Assembly: GCF_020165495.1 (NCBI RefSeq)
Contig: NZ_JAIUIE010000001.1
Location: 434,001 to 498,000, forward strand
Direction of reading: 5' to 3'
Source: Mesorhizobium sp. BR1-1-16
Lineage (GTDB): Bacteria > Pseudomonadota > Alphaproteobacteria > Rhizobiales > Kaistiaceae
Length of the DNA: 64,000 nt
Within the stretch, counting starts at the first letter, position 1. Every line of letters starts with the position of its first letter. Position numbers and translations under genes: made by a program. Below the pieces are notes generated by a model that saw only the letters and a list, made by a program, of their open reading frames with translations, made no database searches and was not told where the DNA came from. This document shows positions 56,403-64,000 of this stretch, piece by piece.

Positions 56403-57347
56403 TCAGTTATAGACGATCTTGGCGTTGTCGCGAAGCTCTGCCTTGAACTTCGTTTCGAGGCCTTCCGTCTGCTGCTGCAGCAGCGTGCGCTCGGCATTGG
56501 CGCGGACGCCTGCCGTGCTCTGCACTTCCTTGACGTCGCAGACGGCGATGACTTCGACGCCGCGATCCGTGACACTCGGCTTCAGCGTGCCGCCGACCGG
56601 GGTCTTCATCAGATCCGCGGCGGCATCGCCCTCGACCTGCGTCGAGTCGCGACGGCCGATATCGAGCACGACGACGCCCTTGAGCGTCTTGGCGAGCGCG
56701 AGGCTGCCATCGCAACCCGGGAAGCGCTTGCGGAAGGACTCTGCCTCGGCCGTGCGGCGCCCGGCCATGCCGGCGGGCGACCCCTTCGGAATGACGAACA
56801 CGATCTGCTGGAGTTTGAATTCCTTGATCGTCGCCGTGTCGGCCGAGACGCCTTCCTTGGCCATTTCGGCCTGGATATCGGACTCGGAGACATCCGGCTT
56901 CAGGCTCGAAGCCTTGGCGCGCAGCACCGTCGCCCACGTCATCTGACCGCGGAAAAACTTCCTCAGCGTATCGATTTGCACGCCCTGCTGATTGAGCGCT
57001 TTCTCGAATTGCGGGATCGACAGCTTGACCTGCTTGGCAATGCCGGCGATGCGCTCATTGATCTGTGCATCCGTCGGCAGCGTCAGGTTTGCGCGCTTGG
57101 CGACCTGATCGGCGAGCGACTCGTCGATCAGCTGGTCCAGCGCCAGCTTGTCACCCGACTTCTGGCGGAACAGCGTCAGCATCTTCACGCGCTGCTGCAC
57201 GTCGTAATTGGTGATCGGCTGATCGTTGACGCTCGCGCGGACGGCCTGCTGCGCTTCGGCGCTGACCGTGCCGATGGCGACAGATCCGATGCCTGCCGCC
57301 GCAATCATCAGGGCCCCGACAATGCCGCGCATGGTTTCGATCCGCAT
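56403..57347 (-). CDS. surA: SurA-type periplasmic chaperone / peptidylprolyl isomerase
   Basis: SurA helps outer-membrane proteins fold. The 314-residue product has a signal peptide (about 1-31), a SurA N-terminal domain (ASVNDQPITNYDVQQRVKML and onward) and one weakly conserved parvulin-like region (about 180-285). E. coli SurA has 428 residues and two parvulin domains, so this is the short alphaproteobacterial form. GGAAGGAAAT precedes the ATG at 57347. It lies between lptD and pdxA. Confidence 0.9.
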   Translation of the reverse strand: MRIETMRGIVGALMIAAAGIGSVAIGTVSAEAQQAVRASVNDQPITNYDVQQRVKMLTLFRQKSGDKLALDQLIDESLADQVAKRANLTLPTDAQINERIAGIAKQVKLSIPQFEKALNQQGVQIDTLRKFFRGQMTWATVLRAKASSLKPDVSESDIQAEMAKEGVSADTATIKEFKLQQIVFVIPKGSPAGMAGRRTAEAESFRKRFPGCDGSLALAKTLKGVVVLDIGRRDSTQVEGDAAADLMKTPVGGTLKPSVTDRGVEVIAVCDVKEVQSTAGVRANAERTLLQQQTEGLETKFKAELRDNAKIVYN

Positions 57348-57460
57348 CCGATTTCCTTCCCGCCGTCGTGCTGGCTTCCAGCGATCGCTTCTTTGCCGCC
57401 AGGATTGAACGCTAGACAAGGCAAATCCGGCGAAACGATGAAAAGCCCGCCAGCGTGACG

Positions 57461-59860
57461 TCAATTGCTGCTGCCGCTGATATCGCTCTGGAACTGCGTG
57501 CCGCCGAGGGTGCGCAACTGGAGGCTGACGATCAGCGACTTTGAGGTCTGCAGGTCCGTATAATCCTGCGTGACTTCACTATAGGCGATCGAGAACGTCG
57601 TGCACTCATCGTCATAGGCGATGCCTATGCTGTTGGCCGCGAGCTGCTTCTCCTCGAAATCCCACGCGATCGATCCGAAGACGCGCCAGGATTCGGTGAA
57701 CTGCCAGCTCGCCTTGCCGCTGATCGTATCGGTCGGCGTGCCGCTGTTGGAACTGGCGATCGCCGGCTGCTCGCGAAGATACAGATACGATGCGGACGCG
57801 GTGACGTCGCCCATCTTGCCCGTCGCCGTGACCTGCGCCTGGTTGACGTCGAACGTCTCGGCATCGAAGCGCCCGCGTGCCGTGACGAAATAGCCGTGGC
57901 CCGAATCAAGGGTCATGCTGCCGACATAGTCGGATACGTCGTCTTCGAGGCCCGACACACTGCCCGTCTCGGTGATGTCGTTGACGGCAAAGGAGTTAAG
58001 GCCCGCGAGCTGATAGGATTGCCCGACGACACCCGAAATGGTGGCCATCGATCCGAGTTCGGCCGCATAGCGAAATCCGACATTGGCGCGTGTGCCGCCT
58101 TCGACGCGGTCATAGCCTGAGAATTTGTCCCAGTCGAACAGGGACGAATCGTCGAAGACCAGCGACTGCGCGTCTTCGTTCGGCAGGTTGCCGGCCAGTT
58201 GCTCGTCCGGGCGAACGATCACCTGCGCGATCGGCTCGAAGGTGAAGCTCGACGACATGCCGGCCGCAATGATCGGCCAGCGCCATTCGAGGCCAATGGC
58301 CGGCATGGCGCGGTAGTAGTCGCCATTGTCGTAGATGCCGGACAGGATCTCGTCCTGCGACAGGTAGAAGGCGTCGGCCTGCAGATAGGCGAAGGGCTTG
58401 AACACCATGCCAACGGGACCGATGGTCTGGCTCTGCCATGTCCAGTCGGTACTGGCGCGGTTGAAATTGCCTTTGAGGCCGAGGATCGCGTCGCCCCGCT
58501 CGCAGATGCCGTCGCCATTGGCGTCGACGCAATCCGTCTCATCGCGCGTCAGGCTGACGACATTGTTCTTCATTTTCAGCTGGCCGCCGAGAATGCTGTC
58601 GTCGAAGAGGTAGCTCTGGTCGACGACGGGCGCGACCAGCGGCTGGCGGCCCTGGTCATACTGGGCGCCGGTATCATTGGTCAGGACGCGAAAATAGTAG
58701 CCGCGCGCGTCGAAATAATTGGTCGCGCTGAGGCCAGTCAGGTGGACGGTCGAAACGGCGACGTCGGTCGAATTGTAGAGGACGTTGTAGTCGCGCGTGA
58801 AGGTCCGGTCGCTGAGCAGTGTTGCGTCCCAGCCAAAGGTCCAGAGGCGATTCAGGAAGAACGTGCCGGTGGTGCGCAGGCCGCCGCGCAATTGGACGTC
58901 GCCGGAATTGCGCGTGCCCTCCTCGACGAACGCTTCAGGGTCCAGCTGGTCGATGCCGGCCATGTGCAGCGTGTAGACGCCGTTATCGAGCCGGTGGCGC
59001 CATTCCGCGTCGAGCAGCAGGCCCTGCTTCGTGTAGGCAGCTGGAGAAAAGGTCAGGTCGTAATTCGGCGCCAACGCCCAGAAATAGGGAACCTTGGCGA
59101 AGGCGCCGAGCGCCGACTTGTAGCCGGCCGCCGGGAACAGGAAGCCGCTCTTGCGCTTGACGGTCGGATCCGGCGCCGAAAACGCGGGGAAATAGGCGAC
59201 GGGAATGCCGAGGAATTCGAGCCGCGCCGAGCGGAAATAGATCATGTGCTCGTTGTGGTCGGCGATGATGCGTGCCGCCTTCACCTGCCAGACCGGCGCC
59301 TTTTGGGGCTTCTCCAGGCAGGGTTCGCAGGCGGTGTAGACGCCGCGATAGAAGGTGGTGGTCTTGCCGTCCTTGCGCAGCGCCTTCTCGGCCGCGAAAT
59401 GCGTCTGCGAAGGCGTATCGAGCTTGAGCGCCGTAACGAAGCCAGTCGCGAAATCCTGCGTGATGTCGATCGTTTCGGCGTTGATGACGGCGCCGGTGCG
59501 GTCAACGATCTTCACGCCGCCTTCGGCGACCATCGTCTTGTTCTTCTGGTCGTAGGTAACCTTCTTCGCCTCGAGCGTGTAGCCGTCATAATAAATCTTG
59601 ACGCCACCAACGGCCGAAACGGTCGACTTGTCATAGTCGTAGTCGAGCCGGTCTGACTCGAGCAGCATCTGCTCGCCGGGCGTCGGCTTGAAACTATCGT
59701 CCGAGCCAAAGCCGAGAGAGCCAGGATTCGACTGTGCAAAGGCGGAACCGGCCGGTGCTGCGAAGACGGTGAGGAGACCGAGCGCCAGCATCGCGGCGCA
59801 GCGACGGAGGGATCCGGCGACACCGCGTGCTTGTCGGCTGGGAACGGAAACCCCGATCAT
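57461..59860 (-). CDS. lptD: LPS assembly outer-membrane protein LptD
   Basis: LptD, with LptE, inserts lipopolysaccharide into the outer leaflet. The 799-residue product has a signal peptide (about 1-42), a periplasmic OstA/jellyroll domain (about 60-200; ESDRLDYDYDKSTVSAVGGVKIYYDG) and a C-terminal beta-barrel ending in a Phe/Ile-poor strand. C178 and C181 form the CEPC pair. A second pair, C444 and C453, flanks a DANGDGICERGD loop that resembles a calcium-binding EF-hand loop. GGAGGACGG precedes the ATG at 59860, which overlaps the lptG stop by 4 bp. Confidence 0.95.
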   Translation of the reverse strand: MIGVSVPSRQARGVAGSLRRCAAMLALGLLTVFAAPAGSAFAQSNPGSLGFGSDDSFKPTPGEQMLLESDRLDYDYDKSTVSAVGGVKIYYDGYTLEAKKVTYDQKNKTMVAEGGVKIVDRTGAVINAETIDITQDFATGFVTALKLDTPSQTHFAAEKALRKDGKTTTFYRGVYTACEPCLEKPQKAPVWQVKAARIIADHNEHMIYFRSARLEFLGIPVAYFPAFSAPDPTVKRKSGFLFPAAGYKSALGAFAKVPYFWALAPNYDLTFSPAAYTKQGLLLDAEWRHRLDNGVYTLHMAGIDQLDPEAFVEEGTRNSGDVQLRGGLRTTGTFFLNRLWTFGWDATLLSDRTFTRDYNVLYNSTDVAVSTVHLTGLSATNYFDARGYYFRVLTNDTGAQYDQGRQPLVAPVVDQSYLFDDSILGGQLKMKNNVVSLTRDETDCVDANGDGICERGDAILGLKGNFNRASTDWTWQSQTIGPVGMVFKPFAYLQADAFYLSQDEILSGIYDNGDYYRAMPAIGLEWRWPIIAAGMSSSFTFEPIAQVIVRPDEQLAGNLPNEDAQSLVFDDSSLFDWDKFSGYDRVEGGTRANVGFRYAAELGSMATISGVVGQSYQLAGLNSFAVNDITETGSVSGLEDDVSDYVGSMTLDSGHGYFVTARGRFDAETFDVNQAQVTATGKMGDVTASASYLYLREQPAIASSNSGTPTDTISGKASWQFTESWRVFGSIAWDFEEKQLAANSIGIAYDDECTTFSIAYSEVTQDYTDLQTSKSLIVSLQLRTLGGTQFQSDISGSSN

Positions 59861-60960
59861 CCGTCCTCCCGATAAAGCAACACTGTGACACTCGCGAGCG
59901 AAGCAACGACCGACGGAAACCAAGCCGCGATCGCCGGTGCGACGATCCCGCTCCTGCCGAGTCCGATCGCCAGTTCTGTGACGACATAAAGCACGAAGCC
60001 CACGATCACACCAGTCAGAATTACCTGCCCGAGATCACGGGAACGGGAGAAGCGGAGCGACACCGTGGCCGCCACCAGAACCATCGCCAGGAACAGTAGC
60101 GGCTGAGCCAGGAGGGACTGGAAACGCATCTCGTAACCGGCGCTGGGAACGCCGGCTTTACGAGATATTTCAATGAATTGCGGCAGAAGCCAGAAGGAGA
60201 TTGTCTGCGGATCGGCGAGTTGCTGAGACACCTGGTCTGGCCCCAGATCGGTGGCGAGGCGGGTCTCTTCGAAGGTCTCGGGACGGACGCCGGACCGCGT
60301 GATCGTGCCGTGGCTCAGGAGCCACTCTCCACTGGAATATTCGGCCGAGCGTGCGTCGATGCGATGGTCGAGCGCGCCGCTCGGATCGAACACGAACGCC
60401 GACACGCCGGAAAGCGACAGGCCCTTGTTGAAACTGTTCTTCGCGCCGAGAATCGAATTCCCGTCGCGGCCGGATTGTCGGATCCAGATCGGCTTGTTCT
60501 GCTGGTTCGTCCCGCCATCGGCGCCAAGCGCGCCGTCGGCGGCACTATTGAGGATGGCGATCGATTCTTCCTTCAGCCCCGTCGCGACCGGATTGAACAC
60601 GGTGGTCGCGAAAATCCCGAACAGCACGGCGACGAGACCGGCCGGCAGCACGAATTGCCAGGCGGACAAGCCGGAGGCCCGCGCGACGACAAGCTCCAGC
60701 TGTCGGTTGGCGAGCACGAAGCTCGCCATGGCGGCAAAGAGGATCGTGAAGGGCAGGGCGCGCTCGATCACGGTCGGGACGCGGGTCAGTGACACCATGA
60801 GATAGATGAGGGCGTCGAAATTCGAGCGCTGCACGGCGCGCCGGGCGAGTTCAAGATAGTCGATGAAGGCGATGAGCACGAACACGACGAGGAAGATGAT
60901 CAGAGTCATCTTCGCAAAGCGCCGGGCGAAATAGATCGTGAGCGTCGGATTGCGGAACAT
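59857..60960 (-). CDS. lptG: LPS export ABC transporter permease LptG
   Basis: LptG is one of two inner-membrane permeases of the LptB2FGC machine that extracts LPS from the inner membrane. The 367-residue product has three membrane helices at each end and a periplasmic beta-jellyroll domain in the middle (about 130-270). Sequence and the lptF-lptG-lptD order support the call. It starts 5 bp after lptF. Confidence 0.94.
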   Translation of the reverse strand: MFRNPTLTIYFARRFAKMTLIIFLVVFVLIAFIDYLELARRAVQRSNFDALIYLMVSLTRVPTVIERALPFTILFAAMASFVLANRQLELVVARASGLSAWQFVLPAGLVAVLFGIFATTVFNPVATGLKEESIAILNSAADGALGADGGTNQQNKPIWIRQSGRDGNSILGAKNSFNKGLSLSGVSAFVFDPSGALDHRIDARSAEYSSGEWLLSHGTITRSGVRPETFEETRLATDLGPDQVSQQLADPQTISFWLLPQFIEISRKAGVPSAGYEMRFQSLLAQPLLFLAMVLVAATVSLRFSRSRDLGQVILTGVIVGFVLYVVTELAIGLGRSGIVAPAIAAWFPSVVASLASVTVLLYREDG

Positions 60961-60965
60961 GATGC

Positions 60966-62138
60966 TCAGGCCCGGCCGCCCGCCTGCTGCCGGCGTGGCA
61001 ACAGCCGCTGGATCAGTTCGATCGCCATTGTGCCGAGCCCCTCGGAGGCCGCGAAGCGGAAGCCTTTCAGTGTCGCGGCCAGCGAAAGGGCGATGCCGCC
61101 GAGCGGCAGGACATAGAGCAGCGGGATCAGATAGGTCTCGGTCGCGGCCAGCCCGGCAAGGATGAGGCCTGCGACGCGGATGGCGACGGCGACGAGCACG
61201 GTCGAGAGGATCAGCACCCCCCGTCCCTGGCGCGTCGTCTGGGCCTGGCCGAGCGCCATCACCGGCAGCATCGCGAACAGGAGCGTATAGAGCGGCGAGG
61301 ATATGCGGTCGTTGAGTTCGGCTGCGAACGAGCCGGGCCGCTTCTGGAATTCGGGGTCGTTGGGGGCCGGATTGACGAGATAGCTCGTGCTCCGCTCGGA
61401 GGCGTTATAGGCCGGCAGGCTGCCGGCGCTGCCGAAGGTCGACATGTCGAAGGCGTAGGATTCGAACTGGATGATCGACATCGAATCCTTCTCGATCGAG
61501 CGCTGCTGGATGGTGCCATTGCGCATGACGAGGAACGTGCCGAGCGGGTTCTTGAGAATGATGCCCTGGCCGGCGACATAGACCGTGCTCTGCGTCTTGT
61601 CGCGCTCGTCCTGGATGAAGATGCCCTCGAGAGTTCCATCCGGCTTGCGGTCGCGGATATGGAACACGAGATCATCGCCGATCGGCACGAAGGCGCCTTC
61701 CTGAATGAAGGTCGAGACGAAATCCGTGTTGATATTGGTGATCATCTCGCGCGCCGCTTGCAGCGAGCGCGGCACGAGATAAAGCGACATCACGCCGACG
61801 ACGATCATGGCGAGACCGCCGAGCGCAAGGGCTGGCTTCAGCAGCGTGACGGGGGAGGCCCCGCTCGCATTGACGATCACAAGTTCCGAATCGGCGTTGA
61901 GCTGGTTGAGCGTATAGATCACGCCGACAAGCACCGCGACGGGGCAGACGATCAAGAGCAGGCCAGGGAAGATCAGTCCCGACACCTGGACGAAGGTCAC
62001 GAAGCTCTGGCCCTGAGTCGTGATCAGGTTGAGCTCGCGCAGGGCCTGGCTGAGCCAAACAGTGCCCGAAAGGCCGCCAAGGCTGAGCAGGAAGGCCGCC
62101 AGCATGCGCTTGAAGATGTATCGCCCGATCAGCGTCAT
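60966..62138 (-). CDS. lptF: LPS export ABC transporter permease LptF
   Basis: LptF pairs with LptG in LPS export. The 390-residue product opens MTLIGRYIFKRMLAAFLLSLGGL and has N- and C-terminal membrane helices around a periplasmic domain (TLEGIFIQDERDKTQSTVYVAGQG). It is the first gene of the minus-strand lptF-lptG-lptD-surA-pdxA-rsmA operon and is divergent from pepA; the 286-bp region between them has no convincing gene. Confidence 0.94.
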   Translation of the reverse strand: MTLIGRYIFKRMLAAFLLSLGGLSGTVWLSQALRELNLITTQGQSFVTFVQVSGLIFPGLLLIVCPVAVLVGVIYTLNQLNADSELVIVNASGASPVTLLKPALALGGLAMIVVGVMSLYLVPRSLQAAREMITNINTDFVSTFIQEGAFVPIGDDLVFHIRDRKPDGTLEGIFIQDERDKTQSTVYVAGQGIILKNPLGTFLVMRNGTIQQRSIEKDSMSIIQFESYAFDMSTFGSAGSLPAYNASERSTSYLVNPAPNDPEFQKRPGSFAAELNDRISSPLYTLLFAMLPVMALGQAQTTRQGRGVLILSTVLVAVAIRVAGLILAGLAATETYLIPLLYVLPLGGIALSLAATLKGFRFAASEGLGTMAIELIQRLLPRRQQAGGRA

Positions 62139-62424
62139 TTCAGGACCGAGTGTTCCTTCTCGCGGCCAATGCGGGCGTTACAATCGGAGCAAGCGCGGCC
62201 GAAATAAGACCGGACCCGAATCCCTTCCCGGCGCGCATTGTCATCCGCTCTCATGCCTGAACCATCGCGGTAAATGATCAGCCAAGGAACATCCTTAGCG
62301 AATGGTAAACGTCTAGCCTGAACCGCAAGCTCTTGCCATAGATGGCGAAGCGGCGGCAAAGTGCGCGCTTCTGCCGGCTGCATTTTCCCCGCGGTGCGGC
62401 ACCCAGTCGCGCGGAATCCCATTC

Positions 62425-63927
62425 ATGGCAAAACGTCCTTCGATCTCGTTCTCCAAGTCGCTTGAGCCGGCCGAGGGCGACACGCTCGTCATCTTCACTG
62501 ACGAGAGCCTGGCGCTTACGGAATCCGCAGCAGCGCTGGGGATCGGCGATCTCGTGGCCCGCGCTGCCGCCACGGCGCAGTTCAAGGGCAAGGGGTTCGC
62601 GCATCTCGATCTGCTGGCGCCGTCTGGCGTCGCCGCATCGCGCATTCTCGTCTTCGGTCTCGGCAAGGCGGAGGCGCTGAAGGAGGTCGATTGGTCGCGG
62701 CTCGGTGGCGCCGTCATGGGTGCGCTGCGCAAGGGCGAGAGGGCTATCCTTCTGGCCGGTCGCCCCGACGCCGTTGCCATCACGCCAGCCGAGGCAGCCG
62801 AGATCGCGCTCGGCGCTCTGCTCCGCTCCTATACGTTCGATCGCTACAAGAGCCGCAAGGCGGACGAGGACGACAAGGAGCAGAAGAGCGCACCGTCGCT
62901 CACGATCGTCCACGCCGAGGCCGGTAAGGCGAAGAAGCTCTGGTCGGGCCGCGCCGCTGTCGGCGAGGGCGCCTTGATTGCGCGCGATCTGGTCAATGAG
63001 CCCGCCAATGTCCTCGGCACGCTCGAATTCGCGGAGAAGGCGGCGGCGCTGGCTGAACTCGGCGTCACCATCGATATTCTGACCGAGAAGCAGATGAAGA
63101 AGCTCGGCATGCGCGCGCTGCTCGGCGTCGCGCAGGGCTCCGTGCGACCGCCGCGCCTCGTCGTGATGCATTGGAACGGCTCGAAGACGCAAGAAAAGCC
63201 GATTGCCTTCGTCGGCAAGGGCGTCGTCTTCGATACGGGCGGCATCTCGATCAAGCCGGCCGGCGGCATGGAGGACATGAAGGGCGACATGGGCGGCGCC
63301 GCGGCTGTCGTCGGGCTCATGCATGCGCTGGCAAGCCGCAAGGCGAAGACCAACGCAATCGGCGTCATCGGCCTCGTCGAAAACATGCCGGATGGCAATG
63401 CGCAGCGGCCGGGCGATATCGTGGAAGCCGCCTCGGGCGTCACCATCGAGATCATCAACACGGACGCCGAGGGTCGCCTCGTGCTGGCCGACGCGCTCTG
63501 GTATGTGCAGAAGACCTATGATCCCAGCCTTATCATCGATCTCGCGACGCTGACCGGCGCCATCATCGTGGCGCTCGGCCATGATCATGCAGGCCTTTTC
63601 GCCTCCGACGACGCGCTGGCGAGCCAGCTCTTGAGCGCCGGCCTCGTCACGGGCGAGAAGGTCTGGCGCATGCCGCTCGGCGCTGCCTATGACAAGCAGA
63701 TCGAATCGAAATTCTGCGACATCAAGAACACCGGCGGCCGCGATGCCGGCTCCGTCACGGCGGCGCAGTTCCTGCAGCGCTTCGTCAAGGACGGCACGCC
63801 CTGGGCGCATCTCGACATCGCGGGTACGGCGATGGGGTCGCCGCAGACCGAGACCAACCGCTCCTGGGCCTCGGGCTGGGGCGTGCGGCTGCTCGAGCGC
63901 TTCGTTGCCGACAATCACGAGGATTGA
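62425..63927 (+). CDS. pepA: leucyl aminopeptidase
   Basis: PepA is a dinuclear-metal (M17) aminopeptidase. The 500-residue product has the M17 signature [10 protein letters not shown] at about residues 345-354 and the metal-lysine segment [31 protein letters not shown]. The N-terminal third is the usual non-catalytic domain. It is followed by holC after 22 bp, as in many proteobacteria. Confidence 0.96.
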   Translation: MAKRPSISFSKSLEPAEGDTLVIFTDESLALTESAAALGIGDLVARAAATAQFKGKGFAHLDLLAPSGVAASRILVFGLGKAEALKEVDWSRLGGAVMGALRKGERAILLAGRPDAVAITPAEAAEIALGALLRSYTFDRYKSRKADEDDKEQKSAPSLTIVHAEAGKAKKLWSGRAAVGEGALIARDLVNEPANVLGTLEFAEKAAALAELGVTIDILTEKQMKKLGMRALLGVAQGSVRPPRLVVMHWNGSKTQEKPIAFVGKGVVFDTGGISIKPAGGMEDMKGDMGGAAAVVGLMHALASRKAKTNAIGVIGLVENMPDGNAQRPGDIVEAASGVTIEIINTDAEGRLVLADALWYVQKTYDPSLIIDLATLTGAIIVALGHDHAGLFASDDALASQLLSAGLVTGEKVWRMPLGAAYDKQIESKFCDIKNTGGRDAGSVTAAQFLQRFVKDGTPWAHLDIAGTAMGSPQTETNRSWASGWGVRLLERFVADNHED

Positions 63928-63949
63928 TGGCAGGGCAGGAGCCGCGGCG

Positions 63950-64000
63950 ATGACCGAGGTGCTCTTTTATCATCTGGAGCGGCAGCCGCTCGATGCGGTC
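63950..64000 (+). CDS. holC: DNA polymerase III chi subunit, 5' part
   Basis: Only 17 codons are visible (MTEVLFYHLERQPLDAV), cut by the window end. The start resembles HolC, the clamp-loader chi subunit that binds SSB, and the position directly after pepA is the usual one. The ATG at 63950 is preceded by a weak GGAG-type site. Confidence 0.8.
   Translation, partial: MTEVLFYHLERQPLDAV

Noticed and set aside
55374-57458. A 694-codon plus-strand open frame opposite pdxA and surA
   Set aside because: It is opposite conserved genes and its translation matches no family; composition is typical of a reverse-strand shadow.
62135-62422. A 95-codon minus-strand open frame in the lptF-pepA gap, ending with CSDCNARIGREKEH
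   Set aside because: It has no recognisable domain or ribosome binding site and runs into the lptF start region. The Cys pair alone does not make a zinc-ribbon protein.
1-64000. tRNA, rRNA, insertion sequence, prophage, CRISPR array or integrase
   Set aside because: Intergenic gaps are short and were read on both strands; no cloverleaf, rRNA segment, transposase, terminal repeat pair or repeat-spacer array was recognised.

Overview
The window reads as a single-copy, high-GC chromosomal segment of an alphaproteobacterium of the order Hyphomicrobiales (Rhizobiales). The evidence is the gene content and order: a nuo operon followed by birA, RNase J, methylmalonyl-CoA epimerase and a DUF1467 gene; fabD-fabG-acpP-fabF-mltG-yicC-gmk; rpsF-rpsR-DUF2232-rplI; alr-radA-cvpA-purF-SDR; and rsmA-pdxA-surA-lptD-lptG-lptF facing pepA-holC. 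The genus cannot be fixed from the sequence alone. No rRNA, tRNA, CRISPR array, insertion sequence, prophage or integrase was seen. Both ends are cut inside genes (nuoC on the left, holC on the right).

Layout. 1-13780: respiratory complex I genes nuoC(partial)-D-E-F, a small pentapeptide-repeat gene, then nuoG-H-I-J-K-L-M-N. 13782-17015: birA, rnj, mce and DUF1467, continuing the same transcriptional direction with overlaps or short gaps. 17025-21777: an accessory block with a glycosyltransferase divergent from a DUF6502-DUF5666 pair, followed by two L,D-transpeptidases; its control region carries two matching inverted repeats lying on both predicted promoters. 22006-25124: panB, a YfgM-like protein and der. 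25140-27563: a Crp/Fnr-type regulator divergent from a secreted sulfatase. 27626-33391 (minus): alr, radA, cvpA, purF and an SDR. 33483-36425: a VOC protein, purC and dnaB. 36713-40651: a DUF1800/DUF1501 pair and a cyclopropane-fatty-acid synthase. 40879-43380 (minus): the rpsF-rpsR-DUF2232-rplI operon, ending in a strong terminator. 43838-46448: an Fsr-type exporter, a NodB-like deacetylase and a DUF1344 protein. 46758-53422: fatty-acid synthesis genes, mltG, yicC and gmk. 53508-54491: an O-methyltransferase. 54505-62138 (minus): rsmA, pdxA, surA and lptD-lptG-lptF. 62425 to the end: pepA and holC.

Functionally the window is mostly housekeeping: proton-pumping respiration, fatty-acid and LPS export, peptidoglycan maintenance, purine, pantothenate and pyridoxal synthesis, ribosome assembly and DNA replication/repair. 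Conserved blocks are interrupted by accessory modules (glycosyltransferase/DUF6502/DUF5666, Crp/sulfatase, DUF1800/DUF1501/cfa, fsr/deacetylase/DUF1344, O-methyltransferase). No clearly novel defence or mobile system is visible. The best candidate for something undescribed is the divergent glycosyltransferase / DUF6502-DUF5666 locus with its paired operators at about 18574-18646.
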